The notes: generated from the sequence alone by a model not told the origin. 64,000 nucleotides of DNA from Ureibacillus chungkukjangi (GCF_003217295.1 NZ_QJTJ01000013.1:33320-97319); one strand, 5' to 3'; shown: positions 37,930-47,427, counted from the stretch's first letter. Program-made: numbers and translations.

Positions 37930-38862
37930 TTACTTCGCTAATTTATTGTAAATAGCATCTACCATTGCATCTATGAATAGTGGATGAGTATTTGGCATAG
38001 GCGGACGACGATAGTTCGCTCCAAGCTCATCACATACCACTTTACATTCATAGTCATTATCATATAAAACTTCTAAATGCTCAGTAACAAACCCTACTGG
38101 TACATATACAAATGAACGGAAACCTTTTTGCTCATATAGCTCACGAGTTAAATCTTGAACATCAGGTCCTAACCATGGCTCTGGCGTTTGACCAGCCGAT
38201 TGCCAGCCAACCACTACATTTTCAACACCTGTTGCCTCTTGAATTAAGCGTGCTGTTTCGATTAGCTGCTCTTCGTATGGATCGCCAGCTTCTTTAATTT
38301 TCTCTGGTAAAGAGTGGTTTGAAACGATAAGGCAAGCTTTCTCACGTTCTTCATTAGACATATCAGCAAATGCAGCATTTACTGCCTCTTTCCAATACTC
38401 GATGAATTTTGGCTCGTAATACCAAGACTCAACTGAAGTTAACGTCATATTGCTTCCTAGCTTTTCAATTGCCTCTTGTGCACGACCATTGTAAGATTTG
38501 ATAGAGAAAGTTGAGAAGTGTGGTGCTAGAACGATTGAAACCGCTTCTTCGATACCGTCGTTTACCATTGCTTCAACTGCATCTTCAACGAAAGGATCGA
38601 TATGCTTCAAACCGATATATAATTTATATTCCACTTCATCTTGCACTTCGTTTAAACGAGCTTCTAGCGCTTGAGCTTGTTTTTTTGTCATTTCAGCAAG
38701 TGGTGAGATTCCACCGATTGCTTTATATCGAGCCTTTAAGTCCTCTAAATGCTCTTCTGAAGGCTTACGCCCGTGACGAATATGTGTATAATATCTTTCA
38801 ATATCCTCTTCTTTATATGGAGTTCCATATGCCATAACTAATAATCCACGTACTGGTTTCAA
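37930..38862 (-). CDS. hemH: Ferrochelatase (coproporphyrin ferrochelatase)
   Basis: Inserts Fe(II) into coproporphyrin III. The 310-residue protein contains [20 protein letters not shown], the metal-site His in [22 protein letters not shown], and [19 protein letters not shown] with the conserved His and Glu. I place the start at TTG (38860-38862), giving [10 protein letters not shown], with GAGG eight bases before it; a GTG three codons upstream overlaps that site and is the alternative. Middle gene of hemEHY. Confidence 0.95.
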   Translation of the reverse strand: MKPVRGLLVMAYGTPYKEEDIERYYTHIRHGRKPSEEHLEDLKARYKAIGGISPLAEMTKKQAQALEARLNEVQDEVEYKLYIGLKHIDPFVEDAVEAMVNDGIEEAVSIVLAPHFSTFSIKSYNGRAQEAIEKLGSNMTLTSVESWYYEPKFIEYWKEAVNAAFADMSNEEREKACLIVSNHSLPEKIKEAGDPYEEQLIETARLIQEATGVENVVVGWQSAGQTPEPWLGPDVQDLTRELYEQKGFRSFVYVPVGFVTEHLEVLYDNDYECKVVCDELGANYRRPPMPNTHPLFIDAMVDAIYNKLAK

Positions 38863-38961
38863 TTTTTTCACCTCATAATATTATGATTTGTTACTCGAAA
38901 TAATTAGTAACCCTGATTTCTTTATTTAAAACTATAATAATATAGTTTAATCGTACCATAT

Positions 38962-40011
38962 TTAGCCTAAGTGATTTACGCGTTCACGACTATATTCATG
39001 AATGAATGCTGTAAGACGTTTTAACACATCCGGATTTACTTCCGGGAATACGCCATGACCTAGATTGAAGATGTGGCCAGGTACTTCAAGTCCTTGATCG
39101 ATAATATCCTTAGTTCGTTGCTCAATAACAGACCAATCTGCAAGTAGCAATGATGGATCAAGGTTACCCTGTACAGGCTTCTTAATTCCTAACTCACGTG
39201 CTTTACGAATTGGCATACGCCAATCTAAGCCAACAACATCCAGTGGAAGGTCATTCCATTCGTTGATTAGGTGACTTGCCCCTACACCAAACTGAATTAA
39301 CGGTACATTTTCTTTGCGTAGCTCACCAAAAATACGTGTCATTACCGGTTTAATGAACACTCGGTAATCCTCTACATTTAAAGCACCTACCCAAGAGTCG
39401 AAAATTTGAATCGCTTTAGCACCAGCTTCAATTTGCGCAGTGATATCTGCAATGATCATATCGCCAAGCTTGTCCATTAAAGCAAACCAAGCCTTAGGTT
39501 CTGATACCATAAATGATTTAGTCTTGTTATAGTTACGAGAAGGACCTCCTTCGATCATGTAACTAGCTAGAGTAAATGGAGCACCTGCAAAGCCTATTAA
39601 AGGAACATTTAGCTGTTCTTGTGTTAGCAATTTAATTGTTTCTAATACAAAAGGTGTATGCTCTTTGGCATTAAATTCTCCAAGCTTTTCAACATCCGCA
39701 ACTGTACGAATAGGATTTGAAATTACAGGACCTACGCCAGCTTTAATTTTCACGTCGACACCGATTCCTGGTAATGGCGTTACAATATCTTTATAAAGAA
39801 TGGCTGCGTCCACATCATAGTTTTCTACCGGTAGTCTTGTTACATAAGCACATAGCTCAGGCTGATGCGTAATTTCCTCTAGTGAATACTTTTCTTTAAT
39901 AGCACGGTATTCTGGCTGAGAACGTCCAGCCTGACGCATATACCATACAGGAGTGTATTCCGTACGTTCACCCTTAGCCGCGCGCAGTAATGTATCATTA
40001 AATGCTTTCAT
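38962..40011 (-). CDS. hemE: Uroporphyrinogen decarboxylase
   Basis: Removes four carboxyl groups from uroporphyrinogen III to give coproporphyrinogen III. The 349-residue TIM barrel carries the signature [16 protein letters not shown] near residue 20 and [15 protein letters not shown] with the conserved Asp. The C-terminal [17 protein letters not shown] is also typical. First gene of hemEHY. On the minus strand TTGCCA-N17-TAATCG upstream is a weak promoter candidate. Confidence 0.97.
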   Translation of the reverse strand: MKAFNDTLLRAAKGERTEYTPVWYMRQAGRSQPEYRAIKEKYSLEEITHQPELCAYVTRLPVENYDVDAAILYKDIVTPLPGIGVDVKIKAGVGPVISNPIRTVADVEKLGEFNAKEHTPFVLETIKLLTQEQLNVPLIGFAGAPFTLASYMIEGGPSRNYNKTKSFMVSEPKAWFALMDKLGDMIIADITAQIEAGAKAIQIFDSWVGALNVEDYRVFIKPVMTRIFGELRKENVPLIQFGVGASHLINEWNDLPLDVVGLDWRMPIRKARELGIKKPVQGNLDPSLLLADWSVIEQRTKDIIDQGLEVPGHIFNLGHGVFPEVNPDVLKRLTAFIHEYSRERVNHLG

Positions 40012-40445
40012 TATTAATACCTTCCCCTCAAAAATTTAATCGATTACGCTTAAGTACAAATTGTGGCAAAATCTAAAAGGTGAAATTTCATAAATGTATG
40101 CCAATTTGATACGAAAGCGATACTTTATTCAACAAGATAGAAATTTTGATTTAAATAGCTATTTGACTGAACAAAGATTGTAAATGTGTCATTGATATCC
40201 GTTTTCAAATATATACTTTTAGCAAGATATTGTATAGTTTTATCGACCAAATGTCATAAATTTGTGCAATCCATTATGGTTTTTCTATCATAAGTTTTGA
40301 CAAAGAAATCTTATTTTGTTCTTCTTTAATAAAAGACATAGTAGATTTTAGATTAGGTTTAGTTTGGTCACTTAAGGGCAATCGATTTATACTGACACTT
40401 TTTTTGTTGGCTAAAAGTTATTTAAAGTAAGAGGAGAATGATTCT
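40012..40445. other. 434-base divergent intergenic region between hemE and hmoB
   Basis: No gene is seen on either strand. The region is AT-rich and holds the divergent promoters of hemE and hmoB. A plus-strand TTGGTC-N18-TATACT (40364-40393) is the best promoter match for hmoB. No clear Fur or PerR palindrome is visible. Confidence 0.5.
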
Positions 40446-40961
40446 ATGTTTATTTACTTAACATCCGGAACTGCTGATTATATGGAAAAGCTACTAAAAA
40501 AATATGTACCTAAAGAGCAAATGATTGTGCTTCATGGCTCTGGGAATTCTGTCCTTCTTCATGAAACAGAGGGTAAAACACTATTTGCAACACCACGCAA
40601 ATATGAGGTAATCGATAGTGTTAATGCCATCGAACAATCAGGCTATTTCGTTTTTAATAATATTCCTGTTGCAGATGAAGGGCGACCTGTTTTTGAAAAA
40701 CGTTTTTTAAGTCGCTCGGGGACAATTGAAAAGGAACCTGGTTTCATAGCCTATCGATTATTACGTCCAATTGGCTCTGACACGTATGTTGTACTTACAC
40801 AATGGACTGGACCTAGCTCGTTTGAAGCCTGGAAAAATTCAAGAAGCTTCAAAGAGGCACATAGTAAGCCTGACCATACAACACCAGGCGTACAGCAACA
40901 AAATATCTTCAATGCCGCAAGCTATGTAACGACCTACTCAGGAAAATTAGCCGAGGATTAG
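40446..40961 (+). CDS. hmoB: Haem-degrading monooxygenase HmoB-like (antibiotic biosynthesis monooxygenase domain)
   Basis: 171-residue protein. The C-terminal half is an IsdG-type ABM ferredoxin fold (FEKRFLSRSGTIEKEPGFIAYRLLRP, VVLTQWTGPSSFEAWKNSRSFKEAH); the last His is the likely haem ligand. The N-terminal half is a divergent second fold (MFIYLTSGTADYMEKLLKKY). HmoB proteins open the haem ring to free iron. The gene is divergent to hemEHY, as in B. subtilis, coupling haem synthesis and turnover. GAGGAG precedes the ATG by nine bases. Confidence 0.9.
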   Translation: MFIYLTSGTADYMEKLLKKYVPKEQMIVLHGSGNSVLLHETEGKTLFATPRKYEVIDSVNAIEQSGYFVFNNIPVADEGRPVFEKRFLSRSGTIEKEPGFIAYRLLRPIGSDTYVVLTQWTGPSSFEAWKNSRSFKEAHSKPDHTTPGVQQQNIFNAASYVTTYSGKLAED

Positions 40962-40965
40962 AAAA

Positions 40966-40997
40966 ACACACCTCGATCTGCATTGGTCGAGGTGTGT
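40966..40997. terminator. Hairpin after hmoB
   Basis: Perfect 11-bp stem ACACACCTCGA (40966-40976) and TCGAGGTGTGT (40987-40997). There is no T-run on the plus strand; on the minus strand five T follow. It may act in either direction. Confidence 0.55.
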
Positions 40998-41047
40998 CGC
41001 ATCTATGACGGAACACTGATAAAACCTATAGTTTCCTATCCGCCAAA

Positions 41048-41102
41048 TAAAAAAGAGCTGACATAGAAGGTTTGTTAAACACAACCTTTTGAGTCAGCTT
41101 TT
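41048..41102 (-). terminator. Terminator after the cyclodeaminase gene
   Basis: Outer stem AGCTGAC / GTCAGCT and inner pairing AAGGTTT / ACAACCTT, followed on the minus strand by TTTTTTATTT. It begins seven bases past the stop codon. Confidence 0.75.
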
Positions 41103-41108
41103 CTTCTA

Positions 41109-42092
41109 TTATACTTCTAAAGACAAGCCTTTTCCTAGATTCAAGGATTGCTGATAAACCCCTTTTGCTACAGCAAGGTCATAGTAAGAAGCACCAACTG
41201 ATTTATAGAAGGTGATCTCCTCCTCATTCTCCCTACCCGAAACCTTACCGCTTACTAAATCTTGTAGCTCCCCATAAACTTGGTGGAAGGACCAAATCCC
41301 TTTTTCACTCGCATCCATTAACTCCCCTGCTTCCTCTGTCGCGCCGTGTAAATCATCCACTACGATTTTAGAGGCTGTTACAATCGTCGTACTATCAATT
41401 TCATGCATATGCGGCAAATAAGAGCCAACCCCATTTACATGTGTCCCAGGCTTTATAAAAGTACCGTCAAAAACTGGTTCAGTTGATTTAGTCGCACAGC
41501 AAATAATATCTGCTCGGCTAACTGCACTATTTACGTCCTCTGCAATATAAATAGTAGCATCCACACCGTTTTCCTTTAACCTTTGACTGAAGGCAGCAGC
41601 ACGCTCTTTCGTTCGATTATATAATACAACCTCTTTAATATTACGAACTGCTAGCACTCCTAAAACTTGCTCAAAGGCCATAGCTCCTGTGCCAATGACA
41701 GTTAGAATTTCAGCTGATTCCTTAGAAAGATAATCCGTTGCAATAGCTGTCATTGCTCCTGTTCGAAGACGAGTTAAGTAAGAGGCATTCATCATCGAAA
41801 GGTGTTCACCATTTTCGGTACTCGTCAAAAGGATAATCCCTTGCGTTGTTGGCAATCCTTTTTCAGGGTTACTCGGAAAAATAGTTACAACCTTTACCGC
41901 CGCTACTTTATTGTCTAAATCTGCACTCGGCATATAAATAGAAGTACTATTGATATCTGAGAATTCTAGTACCGTCCGATGAGGTGCCTGTACTTTACCT
42001 TGCTCTTTCGCAGTTAGTGTTTTCTTTATATCTTGAATTGCATCATCTATTGTATAAAAACTACTAATCTCTTTTTCATTTAATATAATCAT
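41109..42092 (-). CDS. Ornithine cyclodeaminase / mu-crystallin family protein
   Basis: NAD(P)-dependent protein of 327 residues. Rossmann motif [18 protein letters not shown] is near residue 127; upstream lie the substrate-binding [19 protein letters not shown] and [16 protein letters not shown] segments. Family members include ornithine cyclodeaminase, alanine dehydrogenases, ketimine reductases and staphylopine/siderophore precursor enzymes, so the reaction cannot be fixed from sequence. ATG at 42090-42092 has GGAG eight bases upstream. It is co-transcribed with an MHS transporter, suggesting catabolism of an imported amino acid. Confidence 0.88.
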   Translation of the reverse strand: MIILNEKEISSFYTIDDAIQDIKKTLTAKEQGKVQAPHRTVLEFSDINSTSIYMPSADLDNKVAAVKVVTIFPSNPEKGLPTTQGIILLTSTENGEHLSMMNASYLTRLRTGAMTAIATDYLSKESAEILTVIGTGAMAFEQVLGVLAVRNIKEVVLYNRTKERAAAFSQRLKENGVDATIYIAEDVNSAVSRADIICCATKSTEPVFDGTFIKPGTHVNGVGSYLPHMHEIDSTTIVTASKIVVDDLHGATEEAGELMDASEKGIWSFHQVYGELQDLVSGKVSGRENEEEITFYKSVGASYYDLAVAKGVYQQSLNLGKGLSLEV

Positions 42093-42124
42093 TTGTAACA
42101 CTCCGATGCTTAAATTATAGTCTT

Positions 42125-43471
42125 CTACTGGTGTACTACTTGTTCTTTGCTAGCTACACTATCTTCCTGGCTATCTAGTTTTCCTGTAGTGAATTCATCG
42201 AGCTCTTTGTTGCTCTTCTCTTTTACAGCCGAAACCGCAATTAAGGAAATCACCGCTGTTAACATAATATAAATTGCTACAGGAATATAAGAATTATCAA
42301 ACTGAACTAACAATGCCGTTGCAACCAGTGGCGCTGTCCCACCCGCAACAGCTGCACCAATTTGATAGCCAAGGGAAACCCCTGTGTAACGTACCTTCGC
42401 ATCGAAAATTTCGGAGAACATCGTCCCTAGTACAGCTGTTATAGGAGCCCAAACTATCCCTAACCCAATAATCGTAGCAATTAAAAGTGTGGTAAATGTA
42501 CGTTGCTCCAGTAACCAGAAATATGGGAAGGCATAAGCCATCATCGCAACCGTTCCATATATATAAACCTTTTTACGTCCTACCCTATCTGATAGACTTC
42601 CCATTACTGGCATCAAGATTGTCGTAACAATGGTACCAATCATTACAGCTACAAGAACTTGAGTACTTGAAAAGCCTAGATTATTTGTTCCATATGACAC
42701 GATAAATGTAGCAAAAATATAGAACGGCGCAGTTTCTACAACCTTTCCACCGATGGCAATTAAAACTTCCTTCCAGTGGTATTTGAAAATGTCGACAATC
42801 GGTAATTTAGGTATTTCTCCAGCCTCTTGAACCTTTTTAAATGACGGTGTCTCATCAAGTCCTTTACGAATCCATAAGCCAAAAATAACCAGCAAACTAC
42901 TTGCAATAAAAGGAATTCGCCATCCCCACGAAATGAAAGCTTCTTGAGAAACAACTGAAGTAATGAACGTTAGTGCACCAGATCCCAAAAACATCCCGAT
43001 TGTTACACCCATTTGTGGGAAAGCTCCAAATAAGCCACGCTTTTCTTTTGGAGCATATTCCACTGCCAATAAGAGCGCCCCACCCCATTCACCACCGATA
43101 CCGATTCCTTGAATTAAACGTAACGAGATTAACAAAATAGGAGCCGCTACACCTATTGCCTGGTAGGTTGGAAGTAAGCCCATCAGAACAGTGGCAACAC
43201 CCATGATTGTTAATGTCATAACTAAGGTTTTCTTCCGTCCTATACGGTCTCCAATATGACTAAAGATGATTCCACCTAAAGGGCGAATGAAGAAGGCTAA
43301 AGCTAAAGAGGCATAAGCTAACAATAAGCCTACAGTTGGATCTTCCGTAACAAAGAAAACCTGATTGAATACTAATGCAGCTACTGTTCCATAGAGAAAA
43401 TAATCAAACCATTCGATTGAACTACCTACTAAACTAGCAAGCCAAACTTTCCTCATTTGTTTTTTACTCAT
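42125..43471 (-). CDS. MHS-family MFS transporter (metabolite:H+ symporter)
   Basis: Twelve-segment permease of 448 residues with the sugar-porter-like MFS motif RPLGGIIFSHIGDRIGRKKTLV between helices 2 and 3, its echo GSLSDRVGRKKVYIYG in the second half, and the early SSIEWFDYFLYGT typical of the ProP/ShiA group. These carry osmolytes, aromatic acids, dicarboxylates or amino acids with protons. The last 35 residues are a soluble charged tail. It is the first gene of the pair with the cyclodeaminase and has tandem palindromes in front. Confidence 0.92.
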   Translation of the reverse strand: MSKKQMRKVWLASLVGSSIEWFDYFLYGTVAALVFNQVFFVTEDPTVGLLLAYASLALAFFIRPLGGIIFSHIGDRIGRKKTLVMTLTIMGVATVLMGLLPTYQAIGVAAPILLISLRLIQGIGIGGEWGGALLLAVEYAPKEKRGLFGAFPQMGVTIGMFLGSGALTFITSVVSQEAFISWGWRIPFIASSLLVIFGLWIRKGLDETPSFKKVQEAGEIPKLPIVDIFKYHWKEVLIAIGGKVVETAPFYIFATFIVSYGTNNLGFSSTQVLVAVMIGTIVTTILMPVMGSLSDRVGRKKVYIYGTVAMMAYAFPYFWLLEQRTFTTLLIATIIGLGIVWAPITAVLGTMFSEIFDAKVRYTGVSLGYQIGAAVAGGTAPLVATALLVQFDNSYIPVAIYIMLTAVISLIAVSAVKEKSNKELDEFTTGKLDSQEDSVASKEQVVHQ

Positions 43472-43501
43472 AAATTTTCCTCCTTCTCATTATTAAAGCC
43501 C

Positions 43502-43570
43502 CACTTAAATTTATAAGTAAAAAAATAAACGCCCAGATGCTAATTTAAGTGACACTTAAATTTTATAAAT
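43502..43570. promoter_or_regulatory. Tandem operator candidates for the XRE-cupin regulator
   Basis: A 21-bp palindrome with 10-base arms AATTTAAGTG and CACTTAAATT (43542-43562) lies between the divergent MHS-transporter and regulator genes. The half CACTTAAATTT occurs twice, at 43502 and 43553, exactly 51 bases apart (about five helical turns), and each copy is followed by ATAA. This fits cooperative binding by one dimeric regulator. Confidence 0.65.
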
Positions 43571-43675
43571 AAATTATTACACACTTTAGAATTTTCAGTC
43601 AATACGTTTATTTCTTTGAGCATCTTCTTTTTCTAGAGTATAATTTTGGTAGCTTAGTATGAGGACGTGTTGCAC

Positions 43676-44176
43676 ATGACAATCGGTGAAATCCTGCGAA
43701 GAACAAGAAAAACAAAGAAGCTGACACTAAAAACTCTCTCTGAGAAGACAGGTGTTTCCATCAGTTTTTTATCTCAGGTGGAACGAGATAAATGTAATGT
43801 CACACTTGAATCCCTAAGGAAAATTAGTGATGCCCTACAGGTTAATCCAAGTATATTTTTTTCTGAGACTAATAATGAAAGCCCTGGAGAAAAAATTTTT
43901 CCGTTCTATTATGAAGATCTTTCGAACAAGGTAACCCAGGCTTCCTTTCACCCGATTCTTGTTACTCTTAAGCCTAAAGAAAATGTTGGAAATGAATTTT
44001 CCCATTATGGCCATGAATTCATCTATATCTTAAAAGGGACACTTACATTTTCAATTGAAGGAAAAATCTCAGAGCTTAATGTAAACGATTCCATCATGTT
44101 GGATTCTACTCGCAATCATTATTGGTGGAATAATAGTGAGGAAGAAGTTCAATTTCTGCTAGTTTCTACTATATAA
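43676..44176 (+). CDS. XRE-family regulator with C-terminal cupin domain
   Basis: 166-residue regulator. The N-terminal helix-turn-helix is clear: TIGEILRRTRKTKKLTLKTL, SEKTGVSISFLSQVERDKCN. From about residue 95 a cupin barrel follows (GHEFIYILKGTLTFSIEGK, VNDSIMLDSTRNHYWWNN) that probably binds a small molecule. Regulators of this class control amino-acid, polyamine or betaine catabolic genes. It is divergent from the cyclodeaminase/MHS operon, which is the likely target. ATG is chosen over upstream GTG/TTG, although GAGG is 11 bases away. Confidence 0.9.
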   Translation: MTIGEILRRTRKTKKLTLKTLSEKTGVSISFLSQVERDKCNVTLESLRKISDALQVNPSIFFSETNNESPGEKIFPFYYEDLSNKVTQASFHPILVTLKPKENVGNEFSHYGHEFIYILKGTLTFSIEGKISELNVNDSIMLDSTRNHYWWNNSEEEVQFLLVSTI

Positions 44177-44180
44177 AAGA

Positions 44181-44225
44181 AAAGGAGAACTAAAAGCTCA
44201 TCCATCAGCTTTAGTTCTCCTTTTT
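44181..44225. terminator. Bidirectional terminator between the XRE-cupin gene and ecsB
   Basis: Long stem AAAGGAGAACTAAAAGCT (44181-44198) with AGCTTTAGTTCTCCTTTT (from 44207), one bulge, with T-runs on both sides. It serves two converging genes. Confidence 0.88.
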
Positions 44226-44226
44226 A

Positions 44227-45426
44227 TTAGTATTCAATTGAGGGATCCTTTGTCATCTGGAAGGTGAATTCACCTATGACAATAATGATAATGCCTGTTA
44301 CAAAAAACATTGGTTGTCCAATGTCACACAGCATAACAATTATTGCTTGGATGACCACAAACAGACGCAATACTTTTCTTACAGCATTTTTTCTTTGGGC
44401 TGGTTCCACAGGGTAAAGTCGATCCATACGGAAATCCCCTGATGACAAAAGCGCATACTTTAACTGAATTGTAGTAGCAAATGCCAATGCAGCAGCTACA
44501 ACCCATGTTACCACCGGCATATTAACAAATAGTGCAATCAAACCAGAGATGACCGTTAAACGAACCCATAAATAGAAATGATCATCCGTTCGAATGAATG
44601 TACGATACACTAAGTAGCTTTGTGCGCTTTTTTGACTGTATGGCACAATCGAATAGATAAAATTCAACCAGCCTCTTCTGCGGATTGAACCATGTAGATG
44701 TGGTACATCCGTAAAATAGTTAGCAAATCGATAAAAGGCCATCATTCGATTTTGCTCTACCTTTACAAAATGCTCATAAGGTATCGGTTGAACCTTTACT
44801 CTTTTAGCTAATGTACGATTATACACAAATAATAAAATGATGAAAATAACTACATAGGAATAGCCTTCTGTAAGAGCTGATTGTACCGTTAAAATGGAAA
44901 GCAGCCCTCTTGTTATCCTGTCGATTATTAAACTAGCTCCGCGATTTGCATAACGATAATTGAATTCAATATGCACATTTAAATATTTCAAAATAATGAT
45001 AATTGCCAGGCTTAACCAAATTTGTTGTGGAGTTAGCTCGGTTACAGCCTTCAATAACGGAATTCCTACTATATAAATAATAGCGACTAGTCCAATCTGA
45101 GACCAAAACGTCCATCTAAGTGCACTTCTAAAGTAGGCAGGCATTTTGGACTCTAATGGTAGTAAATACACCTGGTCGGGATCTCTAAGCAAAGTAACTG
45201 GACGACTAAGAGCTAATAAAAAGCCCACGATAATTGCTACAAGCCACTCTGCTGGAAATGTATTAGCTACTACCTTTAACCACTCGCTATATTGATAGCC
45301 AACTGCACCTATTACAAAGACAAGCACTAAGGCGATATGTCCTGTAAAAACAAAGCGCATATATTTTTGTACCTCTAGCATATAGTGATTAAATCGTTTA
45401 GACCATACCTCCTGCAAACTATTCAT
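44227..45426 (-). CDS. ecsB: ABC transporter permease EcsB
   Basis: Membrane protein of 399 residues with eight or more hydrophobic segments (FTGHIALVLVFVIGAVGYQY; WLVAIIVGFLLALSRPVTLL). The LLRDPDQVYLLPLESKM loop is typical of EcsB. In B. subtilis and S. aureus EcsAB affects secretion, competence and membrane-protein/peptide handling, possibly exporting hydrophobic peptides generated by RasP. ATG overlaps the ecsA end by eight bases. The third gene of the B. subtilis operon, ecsC, is not present here. Confidence 0.93.
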   Translation of the reverse strand: MNSLQEVWSKRFNHYMLEVQKYMRFVFTGHIALVLVFVIGAVGYQYSEWLKVVANTFPAEWLVAIIVGFLLALSRPVTLLRDPDQVYLLPLESKMPAYFRSALRWTFWSQIGLVAIIYIVGIPLLKAVTELTPQQIWLSLAIIIILKYLNVHIEFNYRYANRGASLIIDRITRGLLSILTVQSALTEGYSYVVIFIILLFVYNRTLAKRVKVQPIPYEHFVKVEQNRMMAFYRFANYFTDVPHLHGSIRRRGWLNFIYSIVPYSQKSAQSYLVYRTFIRTDDHFYLWVRLTVISGLIALFVNMPVVTWVVAAALAFATTIQLKYALLSSGDFRMDRLYPVEPAQRKNAVRKVLRLFVVIQAIIVMLCDIGQPMFFVTGIIIIVIGEFTFQMTKDPSIEY

Positions 45427-46159
45427 TGTCTTGCTCCTTTGTCATGGCGATATATAGGTCGTCTAAAGTAGCATTAGGCATTTGGAAGGCGCGTCTTAGA
45501 TCATTCATCGTCCCTTGAGCTCGTACTTGTCCCTCATGTAATAAAATAATGCGATCACAATGCTTTTCTGCTGTCGATAAAATATGAGTAGACATGAGGA
45601 TTGAAGCACCATCCCTTTTCTTCTCATCCATCTGGTCTAGCAACGATTGAATTCCTAGTGGATCTAGTCCCACAAAGGGCTCATCAATGATATAAAGCTG
45701 TGGATTTACTAAAAATGCACACATAATCATAACCTTTTGACGCATTCCCTTTGAGAAATGAGAAGGAAACCAATTTAAGCGTTTTTCCATTCGGAATTCC
45801 TTAAGTAGGCTTTGTGAGCGTGAAGCTAATGTATGTTCATCAATACCATAGGCCATTGCTGTTAACTCTAAATGCTCTTTTAATGTAAGCTCATCATATA
45901 AAACAGGTGTTTCCGGAATATAAGAAAACGAAGACCGATATTTATCAAGATCTTCATTTAAAGTGACACCATTTAAACGAATTTCCCCTTTTTGAGGCAT
46001 CAGCGTCCCGATTATATGCTTAATCGTCGTACTTTTCCCCGCACCGTTTAAACCGATTAAACCGACCAGTTCCCCTTCACCGATTGTAAAAGATAATTCT
46101 TTAATTACTGGCTTTCTTGTATAGCCACCTGTAACGTCTGTTAGTTGTAACACTGTCAT
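45419..46159 (-). CDS. ecsA: ABC transporter ATP-binding protein EcsA
   Basis: 246-residue ATPase: Walker A GLNGAGKST near residue 37, signature FSKGMRQKVMIMCAFLV (degenerate SGG replaced by SKG), Walker B LYIIDEPFVGLDPLG and H-loop MSTHIL. It energises EcsB. The gene is divergent from hit, the same arrangement as in B. subtilis. Confidence 0.95.
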   Translation of the reverse strand: MTVLQLTDVTGGYTRKPVIKELSFTIGEGELVGLIGLNGAGKSTTIKHIIGTLMPQKGEIRLNGVTLNEDLDKYRSSFSYIPETPVLYDELTLKEHLELTAMAYGIDEHTLASRSQSLLKEFRMEKRLNWFPSHFSKGMRQKVMIMCAFLVNPQLYIIDEPFVGLDPLGIQSLLDQMDEKKRDGASILMSTHILSTAEKHCDRIILLHEGQVRAQGTMNDLRRAFQMPNATLDDLYIAMTKEQDNE

Positions 46160-46276
46160 AATTTTTTGTCACTCCTATTCTTTTTCCAGTTTACCAAAAA
46201 ATGCGAATAGAATCAGTTCTGATATGTTAAAATGTGTATAAAATGTTTTTAACGAGTTCTCGAAAGGATGATACTA

Positions 46277-46702
46277 ATGAGCGATTGCATTTTCTGTAAA
46301 ATTATTGATGGATCAATTCCAAGTACTAAGGTGTATGAGGATGAAAATGTTTATGCATTCATGGATGTTTTTCCTCTTACAAAGGGTCACACATTACTAA
46401 TTCCAAAGCAGCATGTCCAAGACTTATTTGAGATGCCAGAGGACGTTGCAAAAAACCTTTACGCTGCTGCACCTAAAATCGCAAATGCCATAAAAGCAGC
46501 CTTCCAGCCACAAGGGCTAAATACGGTTAATAATAATGGGTCATTTGCAGGGCAAACAGTATTTCACTATCACTTACACTTTATCCCACGATACGACGAG
46601 ACAGACGGCCTAAAGTTAAAGTGGGAAACAAAGCAAGATGAATTTACTTCTGACGTACTTCAAACTGTTGCAGCACAAATTAAAGAGAATTTAGATAACT
46701 AA
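46277..46702 (+). CDS. hit: HIT-family protein Hit
   Basis: 141-residue histidine-triad protein, probably a nucleotide hydrolase of the Hint type. It starts MSDCIFCKIIDGSIPSTKVY with a zinc-type C-x2-C pair, and the triad HYHLHF lies near residue 97 with NNNGSFAGQTVFHYH before it. ATG is chosen because AAAGG lies nine bases upstream; three codons further up, another start would overlap that site. Physiological substrate is unknown. Confidence 0.95.
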   Translation: MSDCIFCKIIDGSIPSTKVYEDENVYAFMDVFPLTKGHTLLIPKQHVQDLFEMPEDVAKNLYAAAPKIANAIKAAFQPQGLNTVNNNGSFAGQTVFHYHLHFIPRYDETDGLKLKWETKQDEFTSDVLQTVAAQIKENLDN

Positions 46703-46742
46703 TTAATAGAATGAAGCTTATATAGTATTCTATTACATGAGG

Positions 46743-46771
46743 TTGCAAAATATTTATATTACCTTTAAAAT
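46743..46771 (+). promoter_or_regulatory. Promoter of trpP
   Basis: TTGCAA (46743-46748), 17-bp spacer, TAAAAT (46766-46771). The leader to the start codon is about 70 bases and contains several GAG/TAG triplets, some within the ribosome site. Confidence 0.55.
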
Positions 46772-46847
46772 CAATGTAAGTTTCGCTAACGGCAATGAGT
46801 GCACGTTAGGAATCTAAGAGAAAAGAATTGTAGAGGAGAGTTTAGAA

Positions 46848-47381
46848 ATGAAAACGAAAAACCTAGTTTTAATGGCACTTTTAGTTGGTGTAGGTGCAGT
46901 ACTGTATCTGGTTATTCCAGGCTATGGAGAAGGCATGAAGCCCGATTTTATGCTAACAATGATGTTTATAGGAATCTTGTTATTCCCTACCTTTAAAGAA
47001 ACATTTTTATTAGCAGTCACAACGGGAGTACTTTCAGGGCTATTTTCAACATTCCCTGGTGGATTCTTCCCAAATATCATTGATAAATTGATTACAGGGT
47101 TTGTTTTCTTAGCAATTGTTATGGTACTTGGACACTTAATTCAAAAGGTGGCAACAGGGGCTGTTTTAGTTGCTATATGTACCGTTATTTCAGGAAGTGT
47201 ATTCCTGTCTATGGCATTATTATTGGTAGGCTTACCTGGAGGTGCTGCATTTAGTGCACTATTTATAGCAGTTGTACTACCTGGAGCTGTGTTAAATACA
47301 ATCGCCTTTGTTATCATCTATCCAATCATTACAAACCTATTAAAACGAGCAAATTTCAATACATCTATTTCCCATGCTTAA
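46848..47381 (+). CDS. trpP: Tryptophan transporter TrpP-like
   Basis: Hydrophobic 177-residue protein with about five membrane segments (LVLMALLVGVGAVLYLVIPGYG; FMLTMMFIGILLFPTF; GFVFLAIVMVLGHLIQKVAT). Sequence and position between hit and the YtxH-domain gene match B. subtilis TrpP (YhaG), a putative tryptophan importer under TRAP control. The start ATG has AGAGGAGAG upstream. Substrate is by homology and synteny. Confidence 0.88.
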   Translation: MKTKNLVLMALLVGVGAVLYLVIPGYGEGMKPDFMLTMMFIGILLFPTFKETFLLAVTTGVLSGLFSTFPGGFFPNIIDKLITGFVFLAIVMVLGHLIQKVATGAVLVAICTVISGSVFLSMALLLVGLPGGAAFSALFIAVVLPGAVLNTIAFVIIYPIITNLLKRANFNTSISHA

Positions 47382-47386
47382 TTATC

Positions 47387-47427
47387 AGTGCAGACAAGGT
47401 TCATATAACTTTGTCTGCACTTTTTTA
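47387..47427 (+). terminator. Terminator after trpP
   Basis: Near-perfect 14-base stem AGTGCAGACAAGGT (47387-47400) with ACTTTGTCTGCACT (47408-47421), followed by TTTTTT. Confidence 0.9.

Noticed and set aside
40012..40445. Fur or PerR box controlling hemE and hmoB
   Set aside because: No 15- or 19-bp inverted repeat close to the known consensus could be seen; only AT-rich sequence with weak promoter hexamers.
46799..46996. Plus-strand frame overlapping the trpP start
   Set aside because: Out of frame with trpP, whose hydrophobic product and ribosome site are convincing; the alternative product is charged and unlike any family.
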